Under the pieces are notes generated by a model. The model did not search any database and was not told the DNA's origin. It saw only the letters and a list, made by a program, of their open reading frames with translations. Shown piece by piece: positions 1 to 9,375 of a stretch of 64,000 nt of DNA (the stretch's first letter is position 1; each line of letters starts with the position of its first letter). A program made the position numbers and the translations under genes. This DNA is from Dromiciops gliroides (Eukaryota > Chordata > Mammalia > Microbiotheria > Microbiotheriidae). The stretch lies in NCBI RefSeq assembly GCF_019393635.1, contig NC_057862.1, positions 416,189,669 to 416,253,668 of the forward strand. Reading direction: 5' to 3'.

Positions 1-522
1 CAGAGACTTGTATTCCCTGCACCTTTCAGTCAGTTCTGCCAATCTGCCAATCTGCCAATCAACTGGTGAGCTAAGGAAAGAAAAATATCCAAGATTTGCC
101 TTTGGAGCAAGATTCTATTGCCCATAGCAAACTCCCATGAAGGAACCTAAGAGCCAGTAATGAGCCACTTAATAATCCTGCCATCGTCTATATACATTTT
201 GGCCATTGCTATGTTCATAAAAACATGGATCATAAAGCTGTCCCAGTGTGAGCATGGTGAAGTGAAAAACCCAGAATCAGGAGAATGGGGGAGAAGAAGG
301 AGGTGCCTCGTTCTTGCTCCAGTTCACTAATCTGTTGTGTGATCTTCAGTAAGTGACTTAATCTCTCTGCTTTTCAGGAATAACATCAGTAAAATGAAGC
401 TAATCGCACTTGTCCTGCCAATTTCACCAAGCTGCCGAGAGACTGTAATCAGAGAATTGATGCAAAAGCCCATTGTAAAAATAAATAAATAAATGAATGT
501 GATGCCAGGGAAGATGTAATTT
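1..522. other. Mostly unique sequence with a faint MIR relic
   Basis: No gene is visible. A weak plus-strand MIR-like stretch lies at about 255-415, with TGTGATCTTCAGTAAGTGACTTAATC followed by a CAGTAAAATGAAG-like tail. The rest matches nothing I recognise. Confidence 0.4.
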
Positions 523-575
523 AGGCAGCTAGGTGACTCAGTGGATAGAATGCCAGGCCTGGAGTCAAGAAGAAT
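523..575 (+). repeat. 5' fragment of a tRNA-derived SINE
   Basis: Only the head survives (GGCAGCTAGGTGACTCAGTG through GGAGTCAAGAAG). The sequence then leaves the SINE consensus. Confidence 0.7.
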
Positions 576-1221
576 TAATGATTGGTCTTCTCCCTAAAGG
601 AAGAAGGGTTTCTAATAACCTTTGAAAAGCTCCAAGAGATTATTTGAATGTTAACAACATTTACCCAGTCAAGCACTGACTATGAGGATGCTTTATAAGT
701 GAATTGCCATGAAATCCTGAACCCAGTAGCCAGTTCTAGGGCTAGTGGAATCCATGATCCAGAAGGAAGACCTGCTTTGGAACCACCACTCAAAGGTTTC
801 TGATCCTTATTCTTATGGGGGTCACCAAGATCCCTTTCCTGAAAAGTTCCAGATCCCCAAGAGTCCTGTAAAGGGCAGGGCAGGGTAGAGCTGAATCAGA
901 CATCACCCCTGGTGCCTTCAAGACTAAAGAAGGTCCCCAAAACCCACATTAGTCTCATTTTCTATGCTATGGGAAGCTCCTGGGATACTGCTCCATGGGT
1001 TAGGGGTCAATAATACACCAAAACCCTGCAAATGGTGCAAATGCCAACAGGCCTATAGTTTGCCTCAAACAGCCTGATAAATATGAAAACTGACCAAATA
1101 GTTTTGCTGTTAACCCACTCGCCCATTCCTATTAGCAACAAGCTGATGTGACTAACTTACAAATATCTCTTTTTCAAAGGGTTGAATCTGCACCCCGAAA
1201 GGGCTCTGGGAAATGAGAGGA
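576..1221. other. Unique intergenic sequence
   Basis: I see no ORF of interest and no recognised repeat here. Confidence 0.4.
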
Positions 1222-1375
1222 TCATAGATTTAGAGCTGAAAGGGACCTTACTTAGCATTCTTCAAGTCCACGCCCCCAATTTTACAGATGAGGAAACTGA
1301 GGCCCAGAGAACCTGATGAGTTAAGTGCCCAAGGAAGAATTTGGACCTCAAGCTTAGCACTCTATCTACTACACC
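1222..1375 (-). repeat. MIR/THER1-type core SINE relic
   Basis: The plus strand shows the reversed 3' part of a therian MIR: TTTAGAGCTGAAAGGGACC, TTTTACAGATGAGGAAACTG and GAGTTAAGTGCCCAAG. It is old and diverged. Confidence 0.7.
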
Positions 1376-1385
1376 AGGGCTTCTT

Positions 1386-1545
1386 CTTCTTCTTCTTCTT
1401 TTTTTTTTTTTAAGTGAGGCAATTGGGGTTAAGTGACTTCCGGAATCACACAGGTAGAAAGTGTTAAGTGTCTGAGGCTGGATTTGAACTCAGGTCCTCC
1501 TGAATCCAGGGCTGGTGCTCTATCCACTGCGCCACCTAGCTGCCC
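1386..1545 (-). mobile_element. WSINE1-type tRNA-derived SINE
   Basis: This is a full-length minus-strand copy of the dominant family in the window: tRNA-like head, core with GTCACACAGCTAG, and an A-tail (seen as T-rich DNA with TTC repeats). Its 17-bp TSD (one mismatch) is at 1369-1385 and 1546-1562, inside the MITE start. Copies of this family rely on LINE machinery and encode nothing. Confidence 0.92.
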
Positions 1546-1651
1546 CTACACCACGGCTTCTTAAACCTTTTCCAACCTCTACCCTTTCCCCCTGCCCCCA
1601 AGAAATTTTTACACCACCCCAAGTAAATAGGTATATAAAATAGGTAGGTAT

Positions 1652-1800
1652 AGGGGCAGCTAGGTGGCGCAGCGGATAGAGCACCGGCCCTGGAGTCAGG
1701 AGTACCTGAGTTCAAATCTGGCTTCAGACACTTAACACTTACTAGCTGTGTGACCCTGGGCAAGTCACTTAACCCCAATTGCCTCCCTAAAAAAATTTAA
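1652..1800 (+). mobile_element. WSINE1-type SINE
   Basis: Full-length plus-strand copy with an A-rich tail, inserted in the same MITE. The flank AATAGGTAGGTATA recurs after the tail at about 1824-1837, consistent with a TSD. Confidence 0.92.
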
Positions 1801-1926
1801 TTAATTAAATAAATAAAATAAAAAATAGGTAGGTATACATAACCTTTTACCACTGTCAAATTTTTCTCAACGCCCACATTCAGTTGCTCAACCCCCCTAT
1901 GGGGTCTCGACCCACAGTTAAAAAGA

Positions 1927-2469
1927 CCGGAGAGCCTCAGAGTTGCAGGTGTAATCCATCCACTCACTTTCCTAAGTAAATTCCTATGAAATGCAAAGTA
2001 GCCACGTGGAGGTATTTTGCACTCTCCTTTTCTGAAGAATTTTTTTAAAAGAAATTTAATTTCATGCTAATTATCTCTAACACCCAGTACAGAATTACAA
2101 GTACCCAGGGTTTGGACTGACTGAAGTAAACACGTAGCTCCGCACCTGTTGGGACATCTCTCAGCTGTACAGCGCTCGCCTTCCCAATCCTAGCAAACTG
2201 AATCAAAGACTCCTTTTTGTACTATTAGTGGTGGGACTTTCGCTGTTTTCTTTGTATACCATAGATAGAGATTTAATGAGGATTAAAGGATTACGTTTTC
2301 TTTGGGATAGCTTAGTGGTGCTTTCAAAAGACGGAGCTTGGTTATGAATAGAACGCTCATTCAGAACCATCTCGTTTTCAAATGGTCCTCACCCCGGTCA
2401 GAGGGGGTGTCTTCTGAGATGTGAGGGCTGGGTAATAATGGCGGCCAGTTCCCTGGCAAACAGGAGGTC
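1927..2469. other. Repeat-poor unique sequence
   Basis: No gene or repeat is recognised. It is slightly richer in CpG (GCACCTGTTGGG, AGCGCTCGCC) than its surroundings but is not a CpG island. Confidence 0.4.
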
Positions 2470-2560
2470 ATAGACAATGTCAGAGCCGGAAGGACCCTTA
2501 GGGGTCATCTAGTCCTTCTCCATTGTTTTACATATAAGAAAAATGAGCCCAGGGAGGGGA
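2470..2560 (-). repeat. MIR/THER1 fragment
   Basis: Diverged reverse MIR 3' half: AGAGCCGGAAGGACCCTTAG, GGTCATCTAGTCC and TTTTACATATAAGAAAAATG. Confidence 0.6.
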
Positions 2561-2756
2561 AAGTATTTTCTCATCCTTCTTTTCTTGTTAGTCACCAGAA
2601 CCACGAGATGCTACTCCCTCTCCTGACCTGATGGCAAACCTCTTGTTTTAAGCCAGCAACTGTCCTGGGAAAAATCTGAAGCCTCTTCTCTGCATAAAAG
2701 ATGAGATTTTTTCATAAGAAAAATGGTCATGTATATATACTACACACACACACACA

Positions 2757-2871
2757 CAGCAGTGGGGGGTTAAGTGACTTGCTCAGGATTGCACAGTTGA
2801 TAAGTGTCAGAGACTGAATTTGAACTCAGGTCCTCCTGACTTCAGGGCTGGTGCTCTCACCACTGTACCAC
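2757..2871 (-). repeat. Diverged tRNA-derived SINE
   Basis: Recognisable by GTTAAGTGACTTGCTCAGG, GAACTCAGGTCCTCCTGACT and CACCACTGTACCAC. It follows a short (CA)n run at 2742-2757 that may derive from its tail. Confidence 0.75.
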
Positions 2872-3026
2872 ATATATCCATATACATATATATACTAAAA
2901 TGAATATTCTCTTCTTTTACCTATATTTTGGTGCAGACCTATGAGAAGCAATGTCGCAAAATGCTTAGAGAATGAACTCAAAAAAAATGTTTTTCAATTT
3001 AAATAAAGAGAGAGAGAGAGAATGAA

Positions 3027-3145
3027 TGAGCTGAAGTCAAGAATACCTGAGTTCAAAGTCTGCCTGTTATACAGGTGAGTGATTGTGGGTAAGACATTTG
3101 TACCTCTAGGTATCCCCAGGCAATTCTCTAAGAGGTTAATCAGTG
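3027..3145 (+). repeat. Partial SINE relic
   Basis: Contains GAAGTCAAGAATACCTGAGT then GTGAGTGATTGTGGGTAAGA, a degraded SINE core. A (GA)n run precedes it at 3006-3021. Confidence 0.5.
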
Positions 3146-3465
3146 CTGGGAGTAAACGTACTAGAAGATTCCTACACTAATTAGATCATGTAGCCAGAAG
3201 AAATCACAGGTATATAACTACATATTGGTTCAGTGTATTGCTCAATTCAGTGATTCTTATTCAGAATACAATGGTGAATTATATTAGTAATAATCACAGT
3301 TGATTTGAAGGCACTGTTATCTTAAGTGGTCATTAAGTGACTGCTTACCTACTCTTCCCACTAAACGGATGTGATTAGAATGATTCATCCCTCAGAAATA
3401 CAATTTATAAAATACAGTAGATTTCTTCCCCAAACAATTGACTTCCAATGACCTTCAAGCAATAT
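3146..3465. other. Unique sequence
   Basis: AT-rich, with no gene or recognised repeat. Confidence 0.4.
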
Positions 3466-3672
3466 CACAGCATCACAGACTCTAGAGCTGGAAGGGACCT
3501 TTGAGATCATCTAATTCAATCTTCCCACTGTGCAAGAGAGAAAACTGAGACCCATGGAAAGGAAGGAAATTGCCGAAAGTCACAAGCTAGTTAGTAAAAG
3601 GCATAGCTGTGACTAGAACCTAGGTCTCCTAATTTATAAGCCAGGGCTCTTGCCATTAAATCACACTCCAGT
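3466..3672 (-). repeat. MIR/THER1-type SINE relic
   Basis: Reverse MIR with the extended 3' block CTAGAGCTGGAAGGGACC, then AAAACTGAGACCCATGG, GTCACAAGCTAG and a reversed tRNA-like head ending at about 3672. Confidence 0.7.
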
Positions 3673-3717
3673 TCCTTCAGTTTGGGGATTTGGGGGTTTT
3701 TCCCACTTTTTACTTTA

Positions 3718-3855
3718 GGAGGGAGGGAGAGGGGGAAGGAGGGAGGAAGGGAGAGAGAGGAAGAAACAAAGGGGGGGGAGAGAGAGAGAGAGAGAGGGAA
3801 GAAGGGGAGAGGGAGAAAGGAAGGAGGGAGGGAAGGAAGGAAGGAAAGAAGGATA
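3718..3855. repeat. Purine-rich GGGA/GA/GGAA low-complexity tract
   Basis: About 140 bp of almost pure purine on the plus strand, mixing GGGAGA, (GA)n and (GGAA)n. The arginine/glutamate-rich ORFs in it are composition artefacts. Confidence 0.9.
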
Positions 3856-4011
3856 CAGAGGAAGGAAGCTCATGGTGGTTGGACACAATTCTTAGAATAA
3901 GAGATGCAGTGACAGCTTTGTAAAAGGCCCTTGTACCTTCACTTGGCAGAAGCCAAACCAGCCCTGTGTCAGTGGAGTGAGTCAATGGGCTTTCTCTTTG
4001 AAGTCTTCTAG

Positions 4012-4030
4012 TGACCAGCAGATGTCACTC
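4012..4030 (+). promoter_or_regulatory. CTCF-like motif candidate
   Basis: TGACCAGCAGATGTCACTC fits the vertebrate CTCF core TGGCCASYAGRKGGCRSYR at 17 of 19 positions by eye. It lies outside recognised repeats. Occupancy cannot be judged from sequence. Confidence 0.4.
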
Positions 4031-4164
4031 TTGTCCATTCTTCATTTGAATTTCAAAGCACACATTAGTCAACTAACAAAACTTTAGGCTCCTCAGCGAA
4101 GGATACAGGGTCTGAATTCACAGCCCCTATATATGAATACATAGCTTCACCAACTGACTTATAT

Positions 4165-4410
4165 CTGCAGTCAGGTGGTACAATGGATAGAGTCAAGAGG
4201 ACCCAAGTTCGAATTCTTATTCAGATAGTTATTAGCTGTGTAACCCCAGGCAAGTCACTTAATCTCTATTTAATTTTCTCTTCTGTAAATTGAGTATAAT
4301 AATAGAATCTCTCTCCCAGGGTTGTTGTGAGGATCAAATGAAATAATATTTGTCAAGTACTTTGCAAACCTTAAAGTGCTTTGCAAATGTTAGCTATTAT
4401 TATTATAATA
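4165..4410 (+). repeat. MIR-type SINE, nearly full length
   Basis: Ordered MIR blocks: tRNA-like head, TTAGCTGTGTAACCCCAGGC, TTTTCTCTTCTGTAAATTGA, CAGGGTTGTTGTGAGGATCA and CTTTGCAAATGTTAGCTATT ending in ATT repeats. Confidence 0.8.
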
Positions 4411-4940
4411 ACTATTATTAGTTATAAAATGATAAAATTCGAACTCAGTGGCCTCTAAGGACCTTTCCAATTCTAAATCTATGATCTTATGCCTGACTTC
4501 TTCAATACACATCTAACAACAGACACTTCTGTTTGTCTTCTGGAAGAAAACATCAGGGACTCTTTTATCACCATCAACGAAAGGGTTGTACAAATTATTG
4601 TCACTAGTTGCATGTAAGCAGGACCACAATAAGTTAATGACAAGAAGCCATTGCTACTGGCGTCTTTGTCAGTTTTGTCTATCACATGAGTTCTATAGAT
4701 GACAAATACTACTGCGTTCCTGAGAACCAAGAAAGAAATAGAAATATACTAGAGAAACATATAAGTATTCATTGAAGTGATATTCATCATTATCACACCC
4801 CTAAAATACAAGCTACCCTGGTGTTTTTTTATTCCGGGAATGTTTAAAAAATTAGGAATGATGGACCCCTGGCCAGGGATGGAGTATGTCTAACAAGTAC
4901 TGGCAAGAATGTATTTAGTTGGAGTCTAGCAAATAGAATC
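4411..4940. other. Unique flank upstream of the NME2 retrocopy
   Basis: No gene or clear repeat except a short piece of MIR-like tail. There is no obvious promoter such as a TATA box or CpG cluster close to the retrocopy. Confidence 0.4.
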
Positions 4941-5070
4941 AAAAGTAACTTAAACTGGTTTCTCTGCTCTCGGCTTCAGAGTGAAGTGCAGACTCTTCGG
5001 GTCCAGTTGCCACCTCCGCCGCACCCACAGCTGCCTGCTTCTCCTGCTCCAGCCTAAGCTTCCCTGGACC

Positions 5071-5529
5071 ATGGCCAACACCAAGCACACCTTCATTGCC
5101 ATCAAGCCCGACGGCGTCCAGCGGGGCCTGGTCGGGGAAATAATCAAACGTTTCGAGCAGAAGGGATTCTGCCTTGTGGGCATGAAGTTCCTTAGGGCCT
5201 CAGAGGAATATCTGAAACAGCATTATGTTGACCTGAAGGACAGGCCATTTTTCCCTGGGCTTGTGAAATACATGAACTCAGGACCTGCTGTAGCCATGGT
5301 CTGGGAGGGCTTGAATGTGGTGAAGACAGGCAGAGTGATGCTGGGGGAGACTAACCCAGCTGATTCTAAGCCAGGAACCATTCGTGGGGACTTCTGCATT
5401 CAAGTTGGCAGGAACATCATTCATGGCAGTGATTCTGTAAAAAGTGCTGAGAAGGAGATCAGCCTGTGGTTTAAACCTGAAGAATTGGTTGACTATAAGT
5501 CTTGTGCCCATGACTGGGTCTATGAATAA
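5071..5529 (+). CDS. NME2: Intact NME2-like nucleoside diphosphate kinase retrogene
   Basis: The frame encodes 152 residues, the usual length of cytosolic NDP kinases, which move the gamma-phosphate of NTPs onto NDPs through a phospho-histidine and assemble as hexamers. Lys12, Tyr52, Arg88, Thr94, Arg105, Asn115 and the catalytic His118 (in NIIHGSDS) are all present, as are the Kpn-loop region and the YE C-terminus. The start ATG (ACCATGG) has a strong Kozak context; the in-frame leader upstream is 5' UTR, not protein. From memory of human NME2 it is much closer to NME2 than NME1, with differences at residues 4-6, R34C, A36G, H47Y, I53V and V73A. Arg34 is one of the residues reported as needed for NME2 DNA binding; Asn69 and Lys135 are kept. 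No stop or frameshift is seen. It may be a young pseudogene that has not yet decayed, or an expressed retrogene. Expression is not shown by sequence. Confidence 0.9.
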   Translation: MANTKHTFIAIKPDGVQRGLVGEIIKRFEQKGFCLVGMKFLRASEEYLKQHYVDLKDRPFFPGLVKYMNSGPAVAMVWEGLNVVKTGRVMLGETNPADSKPGTIRGDFCIQVGRNIIHGSDSVKSAEKEISLWFKPEELVDYKSCAHDWVYE

Positions 5530-5724
5530 GATTTAAAAAATGGATATTAACTGGACCCACCACTCTTAGTAGCTGTGGTATGCGTGTGCAAGTGTGTGTC
5601 TTCATCAGAGTATGAATATGTGTGTATGTCTGTGTGTATGTGTCTATCCCTGAATACATCTCATGCCAGGGGATTGAAAGGAATTGGAACCAGCATTTTC
5701 TAAAACAGTCTTGTAACCCTGTTC

Positions 5725-5730
5725 AATAAA
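5725..5730 (+). promoter_or_regulatory. Polyadenylation signal of the NME2 retrocopy
   Basis: AATAAA lies 11 bases before the start of the encoded A-tract, in the GTTCAATAAAGCC context. It was copied from the parent mRNA. Confidence 0.9.
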
Positions 5731-5949
5731 GCCTTGGAAATAAAAAAAAAAAGTAACTTAAACTGAAAAGAAAGGAGGATAAAGGAAAATAAATTGTCTG
5801 TGTCTGGCCACCAAGCTTGATGTCCTATATAGTACTCCTTCCTACAATATCAGAAGAACGGTAGAGAAGGCCACAAATTCATGAGACAAGATCCAAGAAA
5901 GGAGAGGGTAATATAAACCGCAAGCCCAGATGTGTATACAAAAATGTAC

Positions 5950-6440
5950 AGAATGTGGGTAACAAAGCCCCTCCTAACCTAGTCACCACCACAATTCCAA
6001 TCTTCTCACACCTTACTCATGTACTCATGTACTCTTCTTCAATCTGGTGACACAGGCCTCCTGGCTGTTCTACGAACAAGATGCTCTCTCCACTTTTAAC
6101 ATTTTCTCTGTCCCCCATGCCTGGAACGCTCTCCCTCCTCAGCTCAAGACTACTGACCTCCTTGGCATCCTTCAAGTCCCAACTAAAATCCTATCTTCTA
6201 CAGGAAGCCTTCCCCAACCCTTCTTAATTCTAGTGCCATCCCTCTGTTAATTATTCCTATTTATCCTGTATATAATTTGCTCTGTATATTTTTGTCTTGT
6301 ATTGTCTTCCCTCCATCACATTTTAAACTCCTTGAGGTCATAGACTGGTTTTTTTTTTTTACTCTTTTTGTGTGCCCAGTGCTTAGCACAAGGCCTAGCA
6401 CACATTAATACTTAATAAATGTTTATTGATTGATTGGACA
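5950..6440 (+). repeat. L2 LINE 3' region
   Basis: Matches the L2 C-terminal/3' blocks in order: CCATGCCTGGAACGCTCTCC, ATCCTTCAAGTCCCAACTAA, ACAGGAAGCCTTCCCCAACC, CCTTGAGGTCATAGACTGG, CAGTGCTTAGCACAAGGCCT and AATAAATGTTTATTGATTGA. It starts three bases-scale away from unique DNA after the NME2 insertion (about 190 bp). Confidence 0.85.
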
Positions 6441-6444
6441 AGAG

Positions 6445-7400
6445 TTCCTAGCACAAGAAGGTTAAAGTACTATCAAGATTTGTTGGGATGAAACCTAAGA
6501 CTGGCATATAGCTTTAAAAGGCTAGATCTCATTCAAAAGAAACTGGAAAGATAGAAGGAAAGACAGGGAAAATAGGGGAAGTAACACCATATATTCAAAA
6601 TATATTATCATGCAAAGAAATACACACATCAGGGAAGCATGGTGGAGATCATTTAGGTAAAGATTAAAAGAAAAAAATGGAAGCAACATAATCATCAGGG
6701 TATATTAAAAGGCAGATGAACAGAAAAAAATAGATGAGGGCTTCAGGAGATGGTTTACAAGCCTGGTACAGAGGCATGATACAGAAATAGTGGGGGGGGA
6801 CCTTGATTATCCAGACATCTAATGGAATTCACTCTTTTTTTTTTTTTTTTTTTGCAGGGCAATGGTGGTTAAGTGATTTGCCCAGGGTCATACAGCTAGC
6901 AAGTGTCAAGTGTCTGAGGCCGGATTTGAACTCAGGTACTCCTGAATCCAGGGCCAGTGCTTTATCCACTGCACCACCTAGCCGCTCCCAGGAATTCACT
7001 CTTGATACCCAAAACAGAGCAACTAATTATTGCCTGACTTGTTTTCATGATAGTTTCATCCTTCAAAGGGTGTGGGTACTAACAAGGGAAACTTCTACTC
7101 TGGATGTAATTCTCATTGACAATGAGGAACCAGTTGTTGGAGTGGAAATGATGTGGATCTTGGGAGAAAAGTAAGCACTCCATCTTAGAATTTTTGATAG
7201 AATCGAGAATGTTGACATAGTTTGACACATACCAAAGATTGTGGAAGAGCAGATTCTGAAGTGTTGAGACAAAGTTTGAGTGCATACTACATAATAAAAT
7301 ACTTCAGAAGCCAATCTGGGAAGAATAAGAAGCTATCAAAAATGAAATTCCTAAGACAAAAAGAAAAAAATTCTTATGAGGAATAAAAAAGAGAGCTGAG
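6445..7400 (+). repeat. CR1/L3 LINE relic, endonuclease region
   Basis: The translation after the SINE at 6837-6990 contains FILQRVWVLTRETSTLDVIL and NEEPVVGV. This parallels the CR1/L3 apurinic-endonuclease segment (EPTRG..LDLILTNKEELV). Upstream, TTGATTATCCAGACATCTAA encodes the preceding PDYPDI-like block. The frame is broken and old. Confidence 0.65.
6837..6990 (-). mobile_element. WSINE1-type SINE in the CR1/L3 relic
   Basis: Full-length minus-strand copy with a long T-run. The TSD GGAATTCACTCTT is at 6824-6836 and 6991-7003, exact. Confidence 0.94.
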
Positions 7401-7404
7401 GTTA

Positions 7405-7644
7405 TGGGCAGTCAGGTGGCTCAGTGGACAGAGTGCCAGGCCTGGAGTCAGGAAGACCTAAGTTCAAATCTGGCTTCAGACACTTACTAGCTGTGTGACC
7501 CTGGGCAAGTCACTTAATAACCCTATTTGCCTCAGTTTCCTCATATATAAAATGAGCTGGAGAAGGAAATGGCAAACCACTCTAGTATCTTCGCCAAGAA
7601 AAGCCCAAATGGGGTCATAGAGTTGGACAAGACTAAAATGACTG
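7405..7644 (+). mobile_element. RTE-tailed tRNA-derived SINE
   Basis: A second SINE family. The head and core resemble WSINE1, but the 3' part (GAGCTGGAGAAGGAAATGGC, ACTCTAGTATCTTCGCCAAG, CAAATGGGGTCATAGAGTTG) resembles BovB/RTE 3' ends, implying RTE-driven mobility. It ends in ACTGAACAACAAC and is interrupted right at its end by another SINE. Confidence 0.85.
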
Positions 7645-7659
7645 AACAACAACATTCTT

Positions 7660-7814
7660 TTGTTTTTTGTTTTTGTGTTTTTGTGGGGCAATGAGAGTTA
7701 AGTGACTTGCCCAGGGTCACACAGCTAGTGTCAAGTGTCTGAGGCCAGATTTGAACTCAGGTCCTCCTGAATCCAAGGCCAGTGCTTTATCCACTGCGCC
7801 ACCTAGCTGTCCCC
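7660..7814 (-). mobile_element. WSINE1-type SINE nested in the RTE-SINE tail
   Basis: Minus-strand copy with a 15-bp TSD (AACAACAACATTCTT) at 7645-7659 and 7815-7829, so it landed at the tail of the older SINE. Confidence 0.93.
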
Positions 7815-7829
7815 AACAACAACATTCTT

Positions 7830-7975
7830 AAAGAAAACAGCTTGAAAAGGATCATCACAAAAAGCCAACATGGTTTCATCAAGAACAGGTAATACCTAAC
7901 TAAGCCCATTTCCTTTGTCAACAGGGTAGATCCTGGTAGATCAGTTAAATTCTACAGATAAGGTTTACTTACATT
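7830..7975 (+). repeat. CR1/L3 LINE relic, reverse transcriptase start
   Basis: AAGCCAACATGGTTTCATCA reads SQHGFIKNR, the CR1/L3 RT entry motif, followed by ISFVNRV. It continues the LINE seen at 6445-7400 after the SINE block. Confidence 0.7.
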
Positions 7976-8074
7976 TTTTAAGATATCTTTTTGACGCCTC
8001 TGGCTTTCCACCACAGTTATTTCAAATGCTCCTTCCATATTGAATCCCCCTTATGATAAACCACTCACCCAATC

Positions 8075-9150
8075 AATCACCAAATAGCATTAATGAAGAT
8101 CCTAATACGTGACAGACACTGGGCTAAGTGCTAGAAAAAACAAAGACAAAAGTGAAACAATTCTTGCCTTCAAAAAGCTCATATTCTAATGCTAAAGACA
8201 ACATGTATGTGTATAAGTTTAAGCATAACACATACAAAATGAACATAAGGTAATAAAGATACACTAGCAAATGGGGGGTGGAGAGGGAATCAAGGAACAC
8301 TTCATGTAGAAAGTGAGACTTGAGGTGAATCTTGATGGAAACCAGGAGTTGCATTCTGGGCATAGAGAATAGCCGGTACAAAAACAGACATGGGAAGAGC
8401 ATCACATACAAAAATAGTAAGTATGACAGAATCGCAAGGAGCTTGGAAGAGGGTAATGTGTAAAAAGACTGAAAAGGTAGGAGAGAGGGAGCCAAGTTGT
8501 GAAGAGCTTTGAATGCCAACAGAGGAGTTAACATTTCATCCTAGAATTAACAGGAAACCACTGGGGTTTATTGATATTTGGGGGGGGGGGGTAAAGTAAC
8601 ATGGTCAGATCTGTGCATTAGGAAAATAACTTTGGTGACAGTGAAGAGGATGAATTAGAATGGGGAGAAACTTGGGGCAGAAAGACCAAGTGGGAGGTTG
8701 TTTCAATAGTTGAGGTTGCAAGTAATAAGGGCCTGAATTGGAGTGGTGGTTATGTGAGTAGAGGGAAGGAAACACGTGATAGATATTATAGGAATTAAAA
8801 GTATGAAATTTGGCAACTGCTTGGATATATGCGGTGAATGAGAGTAAGGAGTCAGGAATGATGCTGAGGTACAAACCTGATTTACTGGAAGGATGGTTGT
8901 CCGTTCAACAGAAATAAGAAGTTTGAAAAAAGAACAAGTAGGAAGTGGGGCAAAGACTAATGAGTTGAATTTTAGACATGTTGAGTTTAAGATCTAGTTC
9001 AAAATGTCCAGTAGGCAATTTGCGATGCAAGATTAGAGCTGAGGAGAGAGGTTAGGGCTAGATGTACACATCTAGGAATCATCTGCATTGAGATGGTAAT
9101 TAAATCTATAAGAGCCAATGAGACTATCAAAGGCTACTGAACCTTAGAGG
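8075..9150 (-). repeat. Long L2 LINE relic, RT domain to 3' end
   Basis: The 3' end is at low coordinates (GACAGACACTGGGCTAAGTG). Read on the minus strand it runs backwards through the L2 C-terminal region into RT. The minus translation at 8605-8874 (IIPDSLLSFTAYIQAVAKFH) parallels the L2 stretch ILDSSLSLTPHIQSITKS. It covers about 1.1 kb and is diverged, with broken frames. Confidence 0.8.
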
Positions 9151-9280
9151 CTACTAAGTCCCACTCCTTTAGGAACGCAGACACAGAAAAGTTGTATTTG
9201 AAGTCTGTCTTCGTAGAACAAAAGTAGGAGTGATGGATAGAAGTTCTAAAGAAGCAGGTTGGAGAGAGAGAGAGGAGGGA

Positions 9281-9375
9281 AGAGGAGAGGAGAGGAGAGG
9301 AGAGGAGAGGAGAGGAGAGGAGAGGAGAGGAGAGGAGAGGAGAGGAGAGGAGAGGAGAGGAGAGGAGAGGAGAGG
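9281..9375. repeat. Perfect (AGAGG)19 pentanucleotide array
   Basis: Nineteen uninterrupted AGAGG units, flanked by GA-rich (9261-9280) and GAGACACA-rich (9376-9450) DNA. ORFs on both strands here are artefacts of the repeat. Confidence 0.97.

Larger units (their letters stand above)
1375..1926 (+). mobile_element. Short hAT-like MITE split by two SINEs
   Basis: It begins CAGGGCTTCTT and ends in CCCACAGTTAAAAAG, giving imperfect inverted ends. The interior (GGTATATAAAATAGGT, then CATAACCTTTTACC) recurs at 16211-16557 and, reversed, at 32138-32316. SINEs occupy 1386-1545 and 1652-1800. The superfamily call rests on end shape only. Confidence 0.5.
4941..5765 (+). mobile_element. NME2: LINE-mobilised processed mRNA insertion (NME2)
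   Basis: The 17-bp direct repeat AAAAGTAACTTAAACTG occurs at 4941-4957 and 5749-5765 and bounds the insertion. Inside are an intronless 5' leader (4958-5070), the complete reading frame, a 3' UTR, AATAAA (5725-5730) and a poly(A) tract. These are the marks of L1-type target-primed reverse transcription of an mRNA. The TSD matches exactly apart from ambiguity in the A-tail. Confidence 0.95.

Noticed and set aside
1652-1725. tRNA gene
   Set aside because: The head of each SINE resembles a tRNA with A/B-box-like phrases, but no cloverleaf with intact arms can be drawn; these are SINE heads.
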